This document shows positions 54,031 to 62,677 of a stretch of DNA of 64,000 nucleotides, one piece after another; the stretch's first letter is position 1, and each line of letters opens with the position of its first letter. The stretch comes from Dyadobacter frigoris. GTDB taxonomy: Bacteria > Bacteroidota > Bacteroidia > Cytophagales > Spirosomataceae. The notes beneath the pieces were generated by a model. That model did no database searches and was not told the origin of the DNA. It saw nothing but the letters and a program-made list of their open reading frames with translations. Location of the stretch: contig NZ_SZVO01000006.1 of assembly GCF_005280585.1 (NCBI RefSeq), positions 1-64,000 of the forward strand, given 5' to 3'. The translations under genes were made by a program, and so were the position numbers.

Positions 54031-56319
54031 ATGGATAAAATAGAGTTCGATCAAATTTTTTTGCCTGTTATTTTCAAATTAAACCAGAACGCTGACAGAG
54101 AAAAATTTGACGAGATTACTTCTGCAAGTGACAATATAGTTCTTAATTTATTTCAATCTCAAAAAAGCGAACTTTTCAAAATAAGAAGTCCTCAAAAAAG
54201 ATTTAGCGCCGCTGACTGTCAAAATTTATACAACGAGTGGGTAAAAGATAAAGTCACGGATGAGGAAGGAGTTTGGGTATACTATCCCTGGGCTAAAAGA
54301 ATTCTTCATATTCTGGACAAAGACGAATTTGTTGAAGTAAGGACGAGCAGAAACAAACACAAAATAACTACAAGAGAACAGAATACCCTTTTTAGTAAGA
54401 AAATTGGTGTTGTAGGATTGTCAGTCGGTAATGCGGTTGCGTTAACGTTGGCTACTGAACGCGTTTGCGGACATATAAAGCTGGCGGATTTTGATACGTT
54501 GGAATTGAGCAATATGAACCGCATTAAAACCGGTTTACATAATATCGGGATTAATAAAGCGATTATTACAGCCCGGGAAATTGCAGAAATTGATCCCTTT
54601 ATCAGGGTTGAATGTTATCTTGACGGAATTACAGAACAAAATATCTCAGGATTTCTTACAGAAGATGGCAACCTGGATCTGCTCGTAGAAGAATGTGATG
54701 AGCTCGATATCAAGATATTATGCAGAAATGAAGCGAAAAAATATAGTATTCCGGTCGTGATGGAAACAAGTGACAAAGGGATGCTGGATGTTGAAAGGTT
54801 CGACCTTGAACCCGATCGTCCGATTTTCCATGGACTGATCGGAAATATTGATCCGTCCAAACTTAAAAACCTCACCAACGAAGAAAAAGTACCGCTGATA
54901 ATAAGAATTGTAGATGCCAAAAACAGCTCACTACGGGGAAAGGTTTCTTTACTTGAAGTTGGCCAATCCATTGGAACGTGGCCTCAGCTTGCCAGCGCTG
55001 TCACACTTGGAGCGGGCGTAACAACGGATGTTGTACGTCGGATCCTTTTGAATCAATTCCACGACTCAGGCCGGTATTATGTTGATTCGGAGGGATTAAT
55101 TGGAAATAAAAATATCAGTGACATCGTCACATTTAACAATCCATTTGCGCCGTTCGACTTAGACTCAGCAAAAGAAAACGCTTCCCGCTTTGACGATCAG
55201 CCTGTTACGTATATTCCTGATGTTACGATAGTTGAAACGATTGTTAAAGCTGCCTGCCAGGCGCCTTCTACCGGTAATGACCAGCCCTGGAAATGGCTTT
55301 ATCAAAATGGAAAACTATTTTTGTTTCATGATGAGCACAGAGCTTATTCATTCGGAAACTTCGACAATATTGCCTCTAACCTTTCCTTTGGTGCTGCTTT
55401 TGAAAATCTTACACTTCAAAGTTATGAAGCCGGACTTTTCATAAAGAAAAATTTATTTCCTCTCGGCAGCTCCTCTCCGCTTGTTGCAATCATTGAATTT
55501 AGTCTGACAGAAGATGCCGGTTTTGAAAAAGTTTTTTCCCCGGAATCGGTAAGTGTAATTTACGACCGGACTACAAACCGCAATCCTTCGCAGGCCGTTG
55601 ATATTCCAAATCCTGAACTGGAAATGTTAAAAGAAGCGGCCGAAAGTATTGACGGGGCCAAATTGTTGATGATTCAGGATAAAGAGCAGATGCGCCTCGT
55701 TGCCGAAATCATCGGAGGCTGCGACCGGATAAGGCTGCTGAATGAAGAAGGACATAAAGACTTTGTGTTCCGGGAAATGAAATGGACCAAAGAAGATGCC
55801 GAAAAATCCGCAGATGGAATTGATGTCCAGACACTTGGAATGAGTCCTGCGCAATTGGCGGCCATGTCACTCATCAAGGATCACAAAATTGCCAGAGTAC
55901 TGAAGGAAATTGATGGCGGCAATGCACTTATAGATGTTAGCAGAAAACTGATTGAATCCGCTTCCGCATTGGGCATTATCACACTTCCAAAATACAATGC
56001 CGAAAACTTTTTTAAGGGCGGTATTTCTTTGGAGCGTCTTTGGTTAAAAGCCGAGTTGCTGGGCTATGCCATTCATCCTCTGATATCTCCTTTTTATCTG
56101 TTTCCAAGAGTTTTACACGGTCAAAATTCCGGAGTTGATGAAGGAGAAAGTGAAAAGCTCCACGCCCTTCGCCAGAGGTTTATAAATCTGGTACCCCTAA
56201 AAAATGATATGGCAGAAGTATTTTTGTTTAAAATAGCAAAAGCTGAAACACCAGCCATCAAATCATTGCGATTACCCTTACACGATACATTTTTTGCAGG
56301 TGACATGACAAACAAATGA
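54031..56319 (+). CDS. Rv1355c-family fusion: E1-like adenylation plus nitroreductase-like domain
   Basis: 762 residues. After a 115-residue leader comes a ThiF/E1-like Rossmann domain: GVVGLSVGNA at 126-135, acidic ADFD at 152-155 and SNMNRIK at 160-166, the ATP-binding set of ubiquitin-activating-like enzymes. No zinc CxxC pair is visible. From about 400 a nitroreductase-like FMN domain follows (VKAACQAPSTGNDQPWKW). Such fusions could adenylate a carboxylate and oxidise or reduce the product; the real reaction is unknown. Its ATGA overlaps the acyltransferase start, so the two are coupled. Confidence 0.88.
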   Translation: MDKIEFDQIFLPVIFKLNQNADREKFDEITSASDNIVLNLFQSQKSELFKIRSPQKRFSAADCQNLYNEWVKDKVTDEEGVWVYYPWAKRILHILDKDEFVEVRTSRNKHKITTREQNTLFSKKIGVVGLSVGNAVALTLATERVCGHIKLADFDTLELSNMNRIKTGLHNIGINKAIITAREIAEIDPFIRVECYLDGITEQNISGFLTEDGNLDLLVEECDELDIKILCRNEAKKYSIPVVMETSDKGMLDVERFDLEPDRPIFHGLIGNIDPSKLKNLTNEEKVPLIIRIVDAKNSSLRGKVSLLEVGQSIGTWPQLASAVTLGAGVTTDVVRRILLNQFHDSGRYYVDSEGLIGNKNISDIVTFNNPFAPFDLDSAKENASRFDDQPVTYIPDVTIVETIVKAACQAPSTGNDQPWKWLYQNGKLFLFHDEHRAYSFGNFDNIASNLSFGAAFENLTLQSYEAGLFIKKNLFPLGSSSPLVAIIEFSLTEDAGFEKVFSPESVSVIYDRTTNRNPSQAVDIPNPELEMLKEAAESIDGAKLLMIQDKEQMRLVAEIIGGCDRIRLLNEEGHKDFVFREMKWTKEDAEKSADGIDVQTLGMSPAQLAAMSLIKDHKIARVLKEIDGGNALIDVSRKLIESASALGIITLPKYNAENFFKGGISLERLWLKAELLGYAIHPLISPFYLFPRVLHGQNSGVDEGESEKLHALRQRFINLVPLKNDMAEVFLFKIAKAETPAIKSLRLPLHDTFFAGDMTNK

Positions 56320-57023
56320 TAGCCAGAATCAGAGCATATAGTGCACCCGAAGATATTGAAAATAACCTCAGATATATTGACGGACATAAGAAAGTACTCG
56401 AATCTTACGGAGTAAAACAAGTGACGTCAGCGAGCCATACCTGGTTGCATGACCCCAATACCTACATGATCATTGTAGAGTCAGAGGATGGGGAGAAAAT
56501 ATATGGTGGAGGTAGAATACAAGTCCGCTCGGCAAATTTAAAGATGCCGATGGAGGACGCGATTGCCAAAATTGATGATTCAATATATTCCTATGTTGAT
56601 AAGTTAGGAGACATTAAAATTGCGGAATTTTGTGGCTTGTTTAATTCAAAAGAAGTAGCAGGATACGGGATCGGAAGTATATTTCTTGGCAGGATTGGCG
56701 TGGCGATATCCTCTCAGATCGGTGTAAAATATCTCATGGCCTTATGTTCCCCGGCAACACTGAGAAATTGCACGCGGGTCGGCTTTGAGATTGTGCGTGA
56801 CTTAGGCAAAAACGGAACTTTTTATTATCCAAAAGAAGGCCTGATTGCCACAGCGTTACTGATCAAGGATCTTGATACCCTGCCCCTTGCAAATGCGGAA
56901 GAAAGGGAGAGAATTATGGACTTACGATTAAATCCTCTTCAACATACTTTTGAGACAGGACCAAAGGGCGAGATGAATATTTTTTACGAGACAAAAATCA
57001 ATCCGATTTACATTAATATTTAG
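56316..57023 (+). CDS. GNAT-like N-acyltransferase, possibly autoinducer-synthase-type
   Basis: 235 residues, starting in a 4-bp overlap with the fusion gene. The fold order fits GNAT: YMIIVESEDGEKIYGGGRIQV, then KIAEFCGLFNSKEVAGYGIG and a helix leading to SPATLRNCTRVGFEIVRDLG. The G-G-R strand followed by a glutamate-bearing strand (E104) and a late R-x-G-F recalls acyl-homoserine-lactone-synthase and FeeM-like acyltransferases. That is weak pattern similarity, not proof. Coupling to the E1/nitroreductase fusion suggests that they make or modify one small molecule. Confidence 0.7.
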   Translation: MIARIRAYSAPEDIENNLRYIDGHKKVLESYGVKQVTSASHTWLHDPNTYMIIVESEDGEKIYGGGRIQVRSANLKMPMEDAIAKIDDSIYSYVDKLGDIKIAEFCGLFNSKEVAGYGIGSIFLGRIGVAISSQIGVKYLMALCSPATLRNCTRVGFEIVRDLGKNGTFYYPKEGLIATALLIKDLDTLPLANAEERERIMDLRLNPLQHTFETGPKGEMNIFYETKINPIYINI

Positions 57024-57074
57024 AAAATAAATATGATAATTTTAAGTTTTTTGTCAAAAAATAATTTCCCATAA

Positions 57075-59228
57075 ATGAACGCTCTAAGAATAATACTTTT
57101 CTTAACAGTACTATTGCCATTCACCATGTGCTATGGTACGAATGTAGACTTTTATGGAAAAAAAACAGTAGCAGGAAAATTCATTGAGATCTATGAGGAC
57201 GGAAGTAACAAAAAGACTTTATCCGAGATCGATTCGTCTCAGTTTGTCAGGAGCTCTGTAGATACCCCAAATTTCGGCCTGAGCAAGTCCGCGTTCTGGG
57301 TCAAGCTGAGTATTAAAAATCATACAAAAGAAGAAATTATTTTGCTCGAACTGGCATCTCCAATGATTGATTTGTGCCAGTTGTATTCAGGAGAAACCAG
57401 AAAGTTATTGCAAAGCAACTCTGAAAATTTACCATTCAGACAAAGAAAAATCAACGATCCTAATCTCATTTTTGAATTAAAGGTATCACCGGGAGAAACT
57501 AAAACCTTCTTCCTGAAAATCCTGGCTTCGGAGCAGCTCATCCTTCCTCTTATCATCAATTCACCAAAAGAATTCTATCAGGATTCTCTGAATAAAGAAA
57601 TCCTGGCAGGCATCCAAATCGGCATTCTGCTGGTGATGATTTTATATAATCTGTTTATCTATTTCTCAGTAAAAGAAGAAAGTTACCTTTATTATGTGCT
57701 GTACATATTATTCATAGGACTAACGCAGCTTACGTTAAGTGGTTATACCTATAAATATCTTTGGCCGGATACACCTGCTTTTAACAATCTGGCGTACGTT
57801 ATGTTCCCTGCCCTGGCCGGAATTTTCACGATTCTGTTCATCAAAAATTTCTTACATACAAGTGTCAAATCGCCAATATTGCACCATATGCTCACCATTG
57901 TAAGCTTTGGTTATTTACTGGCACTCGTAACCCGGTTAGTAGGATATGACCTGATCAGTTTCCGTATTATTGATATTATGGCCCTCACAGGAGCTATCGT
58001 TACGTTGATCATCGCAGCACGACTTTCATTTTTAGAAAATTACAGGCCAGCCAAATTTTTCCTGACTGCCTGGCTGGTCTTTCTGGTCGGACTTATCCTT
58101 TACATTGTACGTAACCTCAACATGCTGCCGTATAATGATTTTACAAATTACAGCATGCAGGTTGGGACAATTATAGAAGTGATCCTGCTTTCATTTGCGC
58201 TTGCCGACAAAATTAATATATTGAAAAAAGAACGGGAGCTTTCTCAGGAACAAGCCCTTCGGATCTCTCTGGAAAATGAAAAAATCATCCGTGAGCAAAA
58301 TATTTCACTTGAAAAGAAAGTTGCTGAAAGGACGATAGAATTAACAAAAACCAATATTGACCTGGAGGATACGCTTAACAAACTGAAAGATGCGCAATCG
58401 CAATTGATTGAATCTGAAAAAATGGCATCTCTTGGACAGCTTACAGCAGGGATAGCCCATGAGATCAACAACCCGATCAACTTTGTAAGTTCTAATATCC
58501 GTCCCTTAAGAAGAGATATTGATGATGTGATGGAAATTCTTTCGGAATTTGATGAAATGCAGCAGATTGATTCTTTGGAAGGTATACATACTAAACTCAA
58601 TCAAATTGAAAAGTTGAAAGAAGATCTGGATCTGGACTATATTAAAACAGAAATCGGGCTGCTGCTGAGCGGTATGGAAGACGGCGCCAGACGAACTGTC
58701 GAGATTGTAAAAGGCCTGAAAGTTTTCTCAAGAGTAGATGAGTCAGACCTTAACTTTGTTAATTTAAATGAAGGAATTGAATCTACGCTGGTAATTTTAA
58801 ATTATCAGATGGGAACAAATCTTGAACTTATTAAAAATCTGGGAAGTATTCCAAACGTTGAGTGTTATGGCGGGAAAATGAATCAGGTTTTTATGAACAT
58901 ACTTACCAATTCAATTTACGCCGTTCAAAAAGGAAATCTGACAGACCGGAAACCAACCATTTGGGTTAAAACATTTCTGAAAGATAGTGAGCACGTAACA
59001 ATTTCCATAAAAGACAATGGATCGGGTATGAGCCCTGAAGTAAAGGCCAAAATTTATGATCCTTTTTTCACGACCAAAGACGTTGGAGAAGGTACCGGTT
59101 TAGGTTTATCAATCGTTTTTAAGATTATTGAAGTACATTACGGCACAATTGAAGTAATATCAGAAATCAACAAAGGAACGGAGTTCGTAATTACACTCCC
59201 AATAACTAAAAAAAATAGCCTTACCTGA
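57075..59228 (+). CDS. 7TMR-DISM sensor histidine kinase
   Basis: 717 residues. Signal peptide (about 1-20) and a periplasmic 7TMR-DISM extracellular domain (about 30-170: SKSAFWVKLSIKNHT) that in this family resembles carbohydrate- or ligand-binding folds. Seven membrane helices follow (about 175-380). A coiled coil leads to a HisKA domain with H462 in GIAHEINNPI and an ATPase with NQVFMNILTNS, DNGSGMS and GTGLGLSIV. It starts 51 bp after the acyltransferase gene and ends 4 bp before the hybrid kinase, so the group is one operon. It likely senses an external ligand. Confidence 0.93.
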   Translation: MNALRIILFLTVLLPFTMCYGTNVDFYGKKTVAGKFIEIYEDGSNKKTLSEIDSSQFVRSSVDTPNFGLSKSAFWVKLSIKNHTKEEIILLELASPMIDLCQLYSGETRKLLQSNSENLPFRQRKINDPNLIFELKVSPGETKTFFLKILASEQLILPLIINSPKEFYQDSLNKEILAGIQIGILLVMILYNLFIYFSVKEESYLYYVLYILFIGLTQLTLSGYTYKYLWPDTPAFNNLAYVMFPALAGIFTILFIKNFLHTSVKSPILHHMLTIVSFGYLLALVTRLVGYDLISFRIIDIMALTGAIVTLIIAARLSFLENYRPAKFFLTAWLVFLVGLILYIVRNLNMLPYNDFTNYSMQVGTIIEVILLSFALADKINILKKERELSQEQALRISLENEKIIREQNISLEKKVAERTIELTKTNIDLEDTLNKLKDAQSQLIESEKMASLGQLTAGIAHEINNPINFVSSNIRPLRRDIDDVMEILSEFDEMQQIDSLEGIHTKLNQIEKLKEDLDLDYIKTEIGLLLSGMEDGARRTVEIVKGLKVFSRVDESDLNFVNLNEGIESTLVILNYQMGTNLELIKNLGSIPNVECYGGKMNQVFMNILTNSIYAVQKGNLTDRKPTIWVKTFLKDSEHVTISIKDNGSGMSPEVKAKIYDPFFTTKDVGEGTGLGLSIVFKIIEVHYGTIEVISEINKGTEFVITLPITKKNSLT

Positions 59229-59232
59229 ATCA

Positions 59233-60324
59233 ATGACTGATAAACAGATACGCATACTATACATAGACGACGAGGAGCATAATCTGCAATCGTTTAAGGC
59301 ATCATTCCGTAAACAGTACAACATTACCACAACCACATCCGTAGTTGAGGCTGAGGGATTTATGGAGCAAAAAGAGTTCCACGTAGTACTGGCTGATCAG
59401 AGAATGCCGGGCATGACCGGGACACAGTTTTTTGAAAAAATAAGGATCAGATTCCCTGAGCCAATAAGGATTTTAATTACAGGACATACAGATATCAGTG
59501 CGGCGATTGACGCCATTAATAAAGGAGAAGTTTTTAGGTTTATTGACAAACCGTGGGATTACACCTACGTTGAAAATGCAATTACCCACGCATTTGAAAT
59601 TTTTAATACCAGGGCTGAATTAAAGCAAAGGAATCTTGATCTCGAAAAAGCTTACGAAGAGCTGGACAAATTTGTATATAGTGCCTCACACGATCTGCGC
59701 GCACCATTGATGTCGGTTTTAGGTATTGTTAACCTGGCATTGATGGAAGATAAAGTCGAGTCTCAGAATGAATATCTGGACCTGATCAAGCAATCCGTAA
59801 AAAAGCTGGATACTTTTATTATCAATATCATTGACTATTATAAGAATGCACGCGGTGTTGCGACCATGACTCCGATCAATTTCCAAGAGCTTGTTAATGA
59901 TGTTACCGAGGCAATTAGGTTCTTACCGGAATTTGAAAATGTTGAAATGACAACAGACATTACCCAAACCGGTGTTTTTGAATCGGATGTAATGAAGCTG
60001 AGAATAATATTTAATAACCTTATAAGCAATGCAGTAAAATTCCAGGATCCGAAAAAGGAAAAGTCTTTTATTAAACTCAGCATTCATGCCACACCGGCTA
60101 ATACTTTGATTACTTTTGAAGATAATGGCCTGGGAATAAAAAAAGACGACCTCGAAAAAATATTCAAAATGTTTTATCGTGCAGGTGCTACCAATAGTGG
60201 CTCTGGCATAGGTCTTTATATCGTACATGAGGCGATTAATAAACTTGAAGGAAAAATTAAGGTTACATCAACTTTAGGTGAAGGCAGTATTTTTGAAATA
60301 GATATTCCTTCAATAAATAAATAG
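59233..60324 (+). CDS. Receiver-histidine kinase hybrid
   Basis: 363 residues with an unusual order: receiver first (D55 in VLADQRMPG, K in FIDKPWD), then a HisKA domain with H153 in YSASHDLRAPL and an ATPase with DNGLGIKKDD and GSGIGLYIV. No membrane helix, so cytoplasmic. It can accept phosphate from the 7TMR kinase at D55 and phosphorylate another receiver, so it fits as the middle of a relay. It lies 4 bp after the membrane kinase and 5 bp before the final receiver. Confidence 0.93.
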   Translation: MTDKQIRILYIDDEEHNLQSFKASFRKQYNITTTTSVVEAEGFMEQKEFHVVLADQRMPGMTGTQFFEKIRIRFPEPIRILITGHTDISAAIDAINKGEVFRFIDKPWDYTYVENAITHAFEIFNTRAELKQRNLDLEKAYEELDKFVYSASHDLRAPLMSVLGIVNLALMEDKVESQNEYLDLIKQSVKKLDTFIINIIDYYKNARGVATMTPINFQELVNDVTEAIRFLPEFENVEMTTDITQTGVFESDVMKLRIIFNNLISNAVKFQDPKKEKSFIKLSIHATPANTLITFEDNGLGIKKDDLEKIFKMFYRAGATNSGSGIGLYIVHEAINKLEGKIKVTSTLGEGSIFEIDIPSINK

Positions 60325-60329
60325 AAATT

Positions 60330-60719
60330 ATGACTGCTCAATTTGATTTTATCTTAATTGATGATAGCGCTTTTGATTTATTTATTTATGAAAAACTAAT
60401 TATTAAAAGCGGGATAGGCAATTCAGTACGGCCTTTTAATTCCGCTGAGGATGCTCTTGAATATTTGACCGGGGAAGGTGAGTCCCTACCTCCAACCGTT
60501 ATTTTACTGGATTTGCAAATGCCTGGCATGAATGGATTTGAATTTATTGACAAATTTGATCTGCTTGCTGACCAAGTGAAGGATAAAATTCGCATTTACA
60601 TGTTATCTTCCACGATCGATACGAGGGATATTGACAAGGCCAAAGCCAGTGATTCTATCATTGATTTACTTTCAAAACCGTTGGAAATTGGCCTGCTTAA
60701 AACAATTTTGACAACATGA
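60330..60719 (+). CDS. Single-domain response regulator (Rcp1/CheY-like)
   Basis: 129 residues: FILIDDSAFDLF at the start, phospho-acceptor D61 in VILLDLQMPGMNGFEF and lysine in LLSKPLE. No output domain. Its position as the last gene of the run marks it as the probable end of the phosphorelay from the hybrid kinase. It may act on a target outside this window. Confidence 0.93.
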   Translation: MTAQFDFILIDDSAFDLFIYEKLIIKSGIGNSVRPFNSAEDALEYLTGEGESLPPTVILLDLQMPGMNGFEFIDKFDLLADQVKDKIRIYMLSSTIDTRDIDKAKASDSIIDLLSKPLEIGLLKTILTT

Positions 60720-60997
60720 TTTTGTGTACTTGACCCTGTATTTTTCGTTAGTTCTATCCGTTAGGTTTCGCCGTAGCGCGCAATAAGTCTTGCATTAAAC
60801 ATAGTCTGCAACAAATTCTGAATCAGCAGATTTCCAGTAAAAATTCCTCAATCTAATATTTTCAAAATAAAAAAAATAAACAATAAATAGTTTCTATATA
60901 ATAATTTAAATATTTATCTGAGAGGTTACATATCAGGTATGTTTTTAATAAAGGTAATATTCAATTAACCAAAACCCATAATAACCTAAACTCACAA

Positions 60998-61216
60998 ATG
61001 AAAACAGATAATAAAACGCTAATTGAAATTAAAAGACTACACGAACAATACGTAAAAGAAGTTGAGTTCAGCGGCATTAAGCCTTTATCCATAGAAATTT
61101 ACAAATCTCATTCTAAAAACTTTGTAAGGTGGATTCATGGAGATTTTGTTCCCGGCGGAAAATTGAAGAAAACGATGGAGGATAACATCCTTAAAGAACA
61201 AAACCAGGCTGTATAA
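60998..61216 (+). CDS. Small hypothetical protein, 72 aa
   Basis: An ATG frame of 72 codons. Basic and helical: TLIEIKRLHEQYVKEVEFSG, then YKSHSKNFVRWIHGDFVPGGK. No signal peptide or membrane segment. A 278-bp A+T-rich gap separates it from the phosphorelay genes, so it probably has its own promoter. I do not recognise the family. Confidence 0.6.
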   Translation: MKTDNKTLIEIKRLHEQYVKEVEFSGIKPLSIEIYKSHSKNFVRWIHGDFVPGGKLKKTMEDNILKEQNQAV

Positions 61217-61368
61217 AAAAAATAATTCAAGTCCTTAAAAAAGACTGATGAAAATATGGTTTTGGTTGTACATCATTACAGTAGAATATATGAATTTCTT
61301 TATTTAGCTTTGAGAAGGAAATTTCAATTTCCCGATACTGGCATAAAGAAATATTTAACAATAAGGTT

Positions 61369-61512
61369 ATGATTATTGCATTGCTTAACTTTTTTAAAGG
61401 CCGTTTTGATAAAGACTCCATTCAGGCAGCCAAGTCAAGCGAAAAACGCATGACACGTCAGGAAGCGTTTCAGCAAATGAGAGAATTGGCCAAAAAATCG
61501 GGCAAAAAATGA
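61369..61512 (+). CDS. Very small basic protein, 47 aa, doubtful
   Basis: A 47-codon ATG frame: a hydrophobic start (MIIALLNFFKGRF) then a lysine/glutamine-rich helix (RMTRQEAFQQMRELAKKSGKK). Composition is protein-like, but the length gives little statistical weight. It precedes the araD-tail duplication. Confidence 0.4.
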   Translation: MIIALLNFFKGRFDKDSIQAAKSSEKRMTRQEAFQQMRELAKKSGKK

Positions 61513-61540
61513 CTTTTTTTAATGGTTAAGTATTAATTGT

Positions 61541-61942
61541 TAATGGTCAATAATTGCTCATTAGGGCTTTGTTTCTTCGAAATTGAACTTAATGCTCTTC
61601 TAAATTATTAACCCGAGTCTTTCACAATCCATCAATTCTCGTTGATTAATCAATTCTCCCTTTCCACTCATTAACAATTAACCCTTAACAATTACTTTGT
61701 CCATAATAGGCATCCTTTCCGTGTTTTCTGAAAAAGTGTTATTAATGGTTAATGATTGCTCATTAGGCCTTTGTTTCTTCGAAATTGAACTTAATGCTCT
61801 TCTAAATTATTAACCCGAGTCTTTCACAATCCATCAATTCTCGTTGATTAATCAATTCTCCCTTTCCACTCATTAACAATTAACCCTTAACAATTACTTT
61901 GTCCATAATAGGCATCCTTTCCGTGTTTTCTGAAAAAGTGTT
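61541..61942. repeat. 200-bp tandem duplication including the araD 3' end
   Basis: 61541-61740 and 61743-61942 are near-identical (period 202 bp, a handful of differences such as GGGCTTTG against GGCCTTTG). Each copy holds the araD downstream region plus its last codons through FFRKHGKDAYYGQSNC. The copy nearer araD supplies the real gene end; the outer copy is a detached fragment of the coding tail on the minus strand. It arose by local duplication. Confidence 0.9.
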
Positions 61943-62591
61943 TATCTATCAGGCTTTGTTTTATTGAAGTCACCTCGGGGTTAATTTGCATCGTTAAATA
62001 CGCCATTTTCGCGATTTCCTCCAAAACAACTGCATTATATACTGCTTTGCCAGGATCTTTTCCCCATGTAAAAGGTCCATGGCAAGCCACCAGCACCATT
62101 TCCACCTCTTCCGGGCTAAGGCATAACCGATTAAACAGATCAAGAATCTGGTTACCGGTCTCATGTTCATAATCTCCCTGAATCATTTCATCGGTCATTA
62201 CATCCGTGACAGGAACTGGTGCGACCAAATGATCGGCATGAGTTGTGCCAAGATTTGGTATAGACATTCCCGCCTGCGACCAGGCAACCGCATAGGTTGA
62301 GTGCGTATGACAAACACCACCGATCGATGGAAAATTCCTGTACAGCAAAGTATGTGTTTTGGTATCCGACGATGGACGCATGTTTCCTTCAACCAGCACG
62401 TTATCAAGGTCAACGATTACGATATCTTCTACTTTTAGTTTACGATAAGGCACGCCGCTCGGTTTGATGGCAATAACGCCCGCTGAACGGTCAATTCCAC
62501 TGACATTCCCAAAAGTAACAATAGCCAGTTCTTCCTTCGGAATTTCCATATTGGCTTCGTAAACCTGTTCTTTTAAATATTTATATAACAT
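61887..62591 (-). CDS. araD: L-ribulose-5-phosphate 4-epimerase
   Basis: Converts L-ribulose 5-phosphate to D-xylulose 5-phosphate, the last step of L-arabinose catabolism. The 234 residues of this class II aldolase fold keep the family blocks: TFGNVSGIDR, AIKPSGVPY, SSDTKTH, the zinc-binding HTHSTYA-type block (VCHTHSTYAVAW) and a later H-x-H-like VACHGPFTWGK. The C-terminal YYGQ is conserved. It lies 86 bp past the end of araA on the same strand, forming an ara operon. Confidence 0.95.
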   Translation of the reverse strand: MLYKYLKEQVYEANMEIPKEELAIVTFGNVSGIDRSAGVIAIKPSGVPYRKLKVEDIVIVDLDNVLVEGNMRPSSDTKTHTLLYRNFPSIGGVCHTHSTYAVAWSQAGMSIPNLGTTHADHLVAPVPVTDVMTDEMIQGDYEHETGNQILDLFNRLCLSPEEVEMVLVACHGPFTWGKDPGKAVYNAVVLEEIAKMAYLTMQINPEVTSIKQSLIDKHFFRKHGKDAYYGQSNC

Positions 62592-62677
62592 TTTATTAAG
62601 CTAAAACCCGGGTTAAACTGACTATTGTATTTGGTGATTCTAATTAATATTCTAAAAAAGACTTATATGATTTGGTG

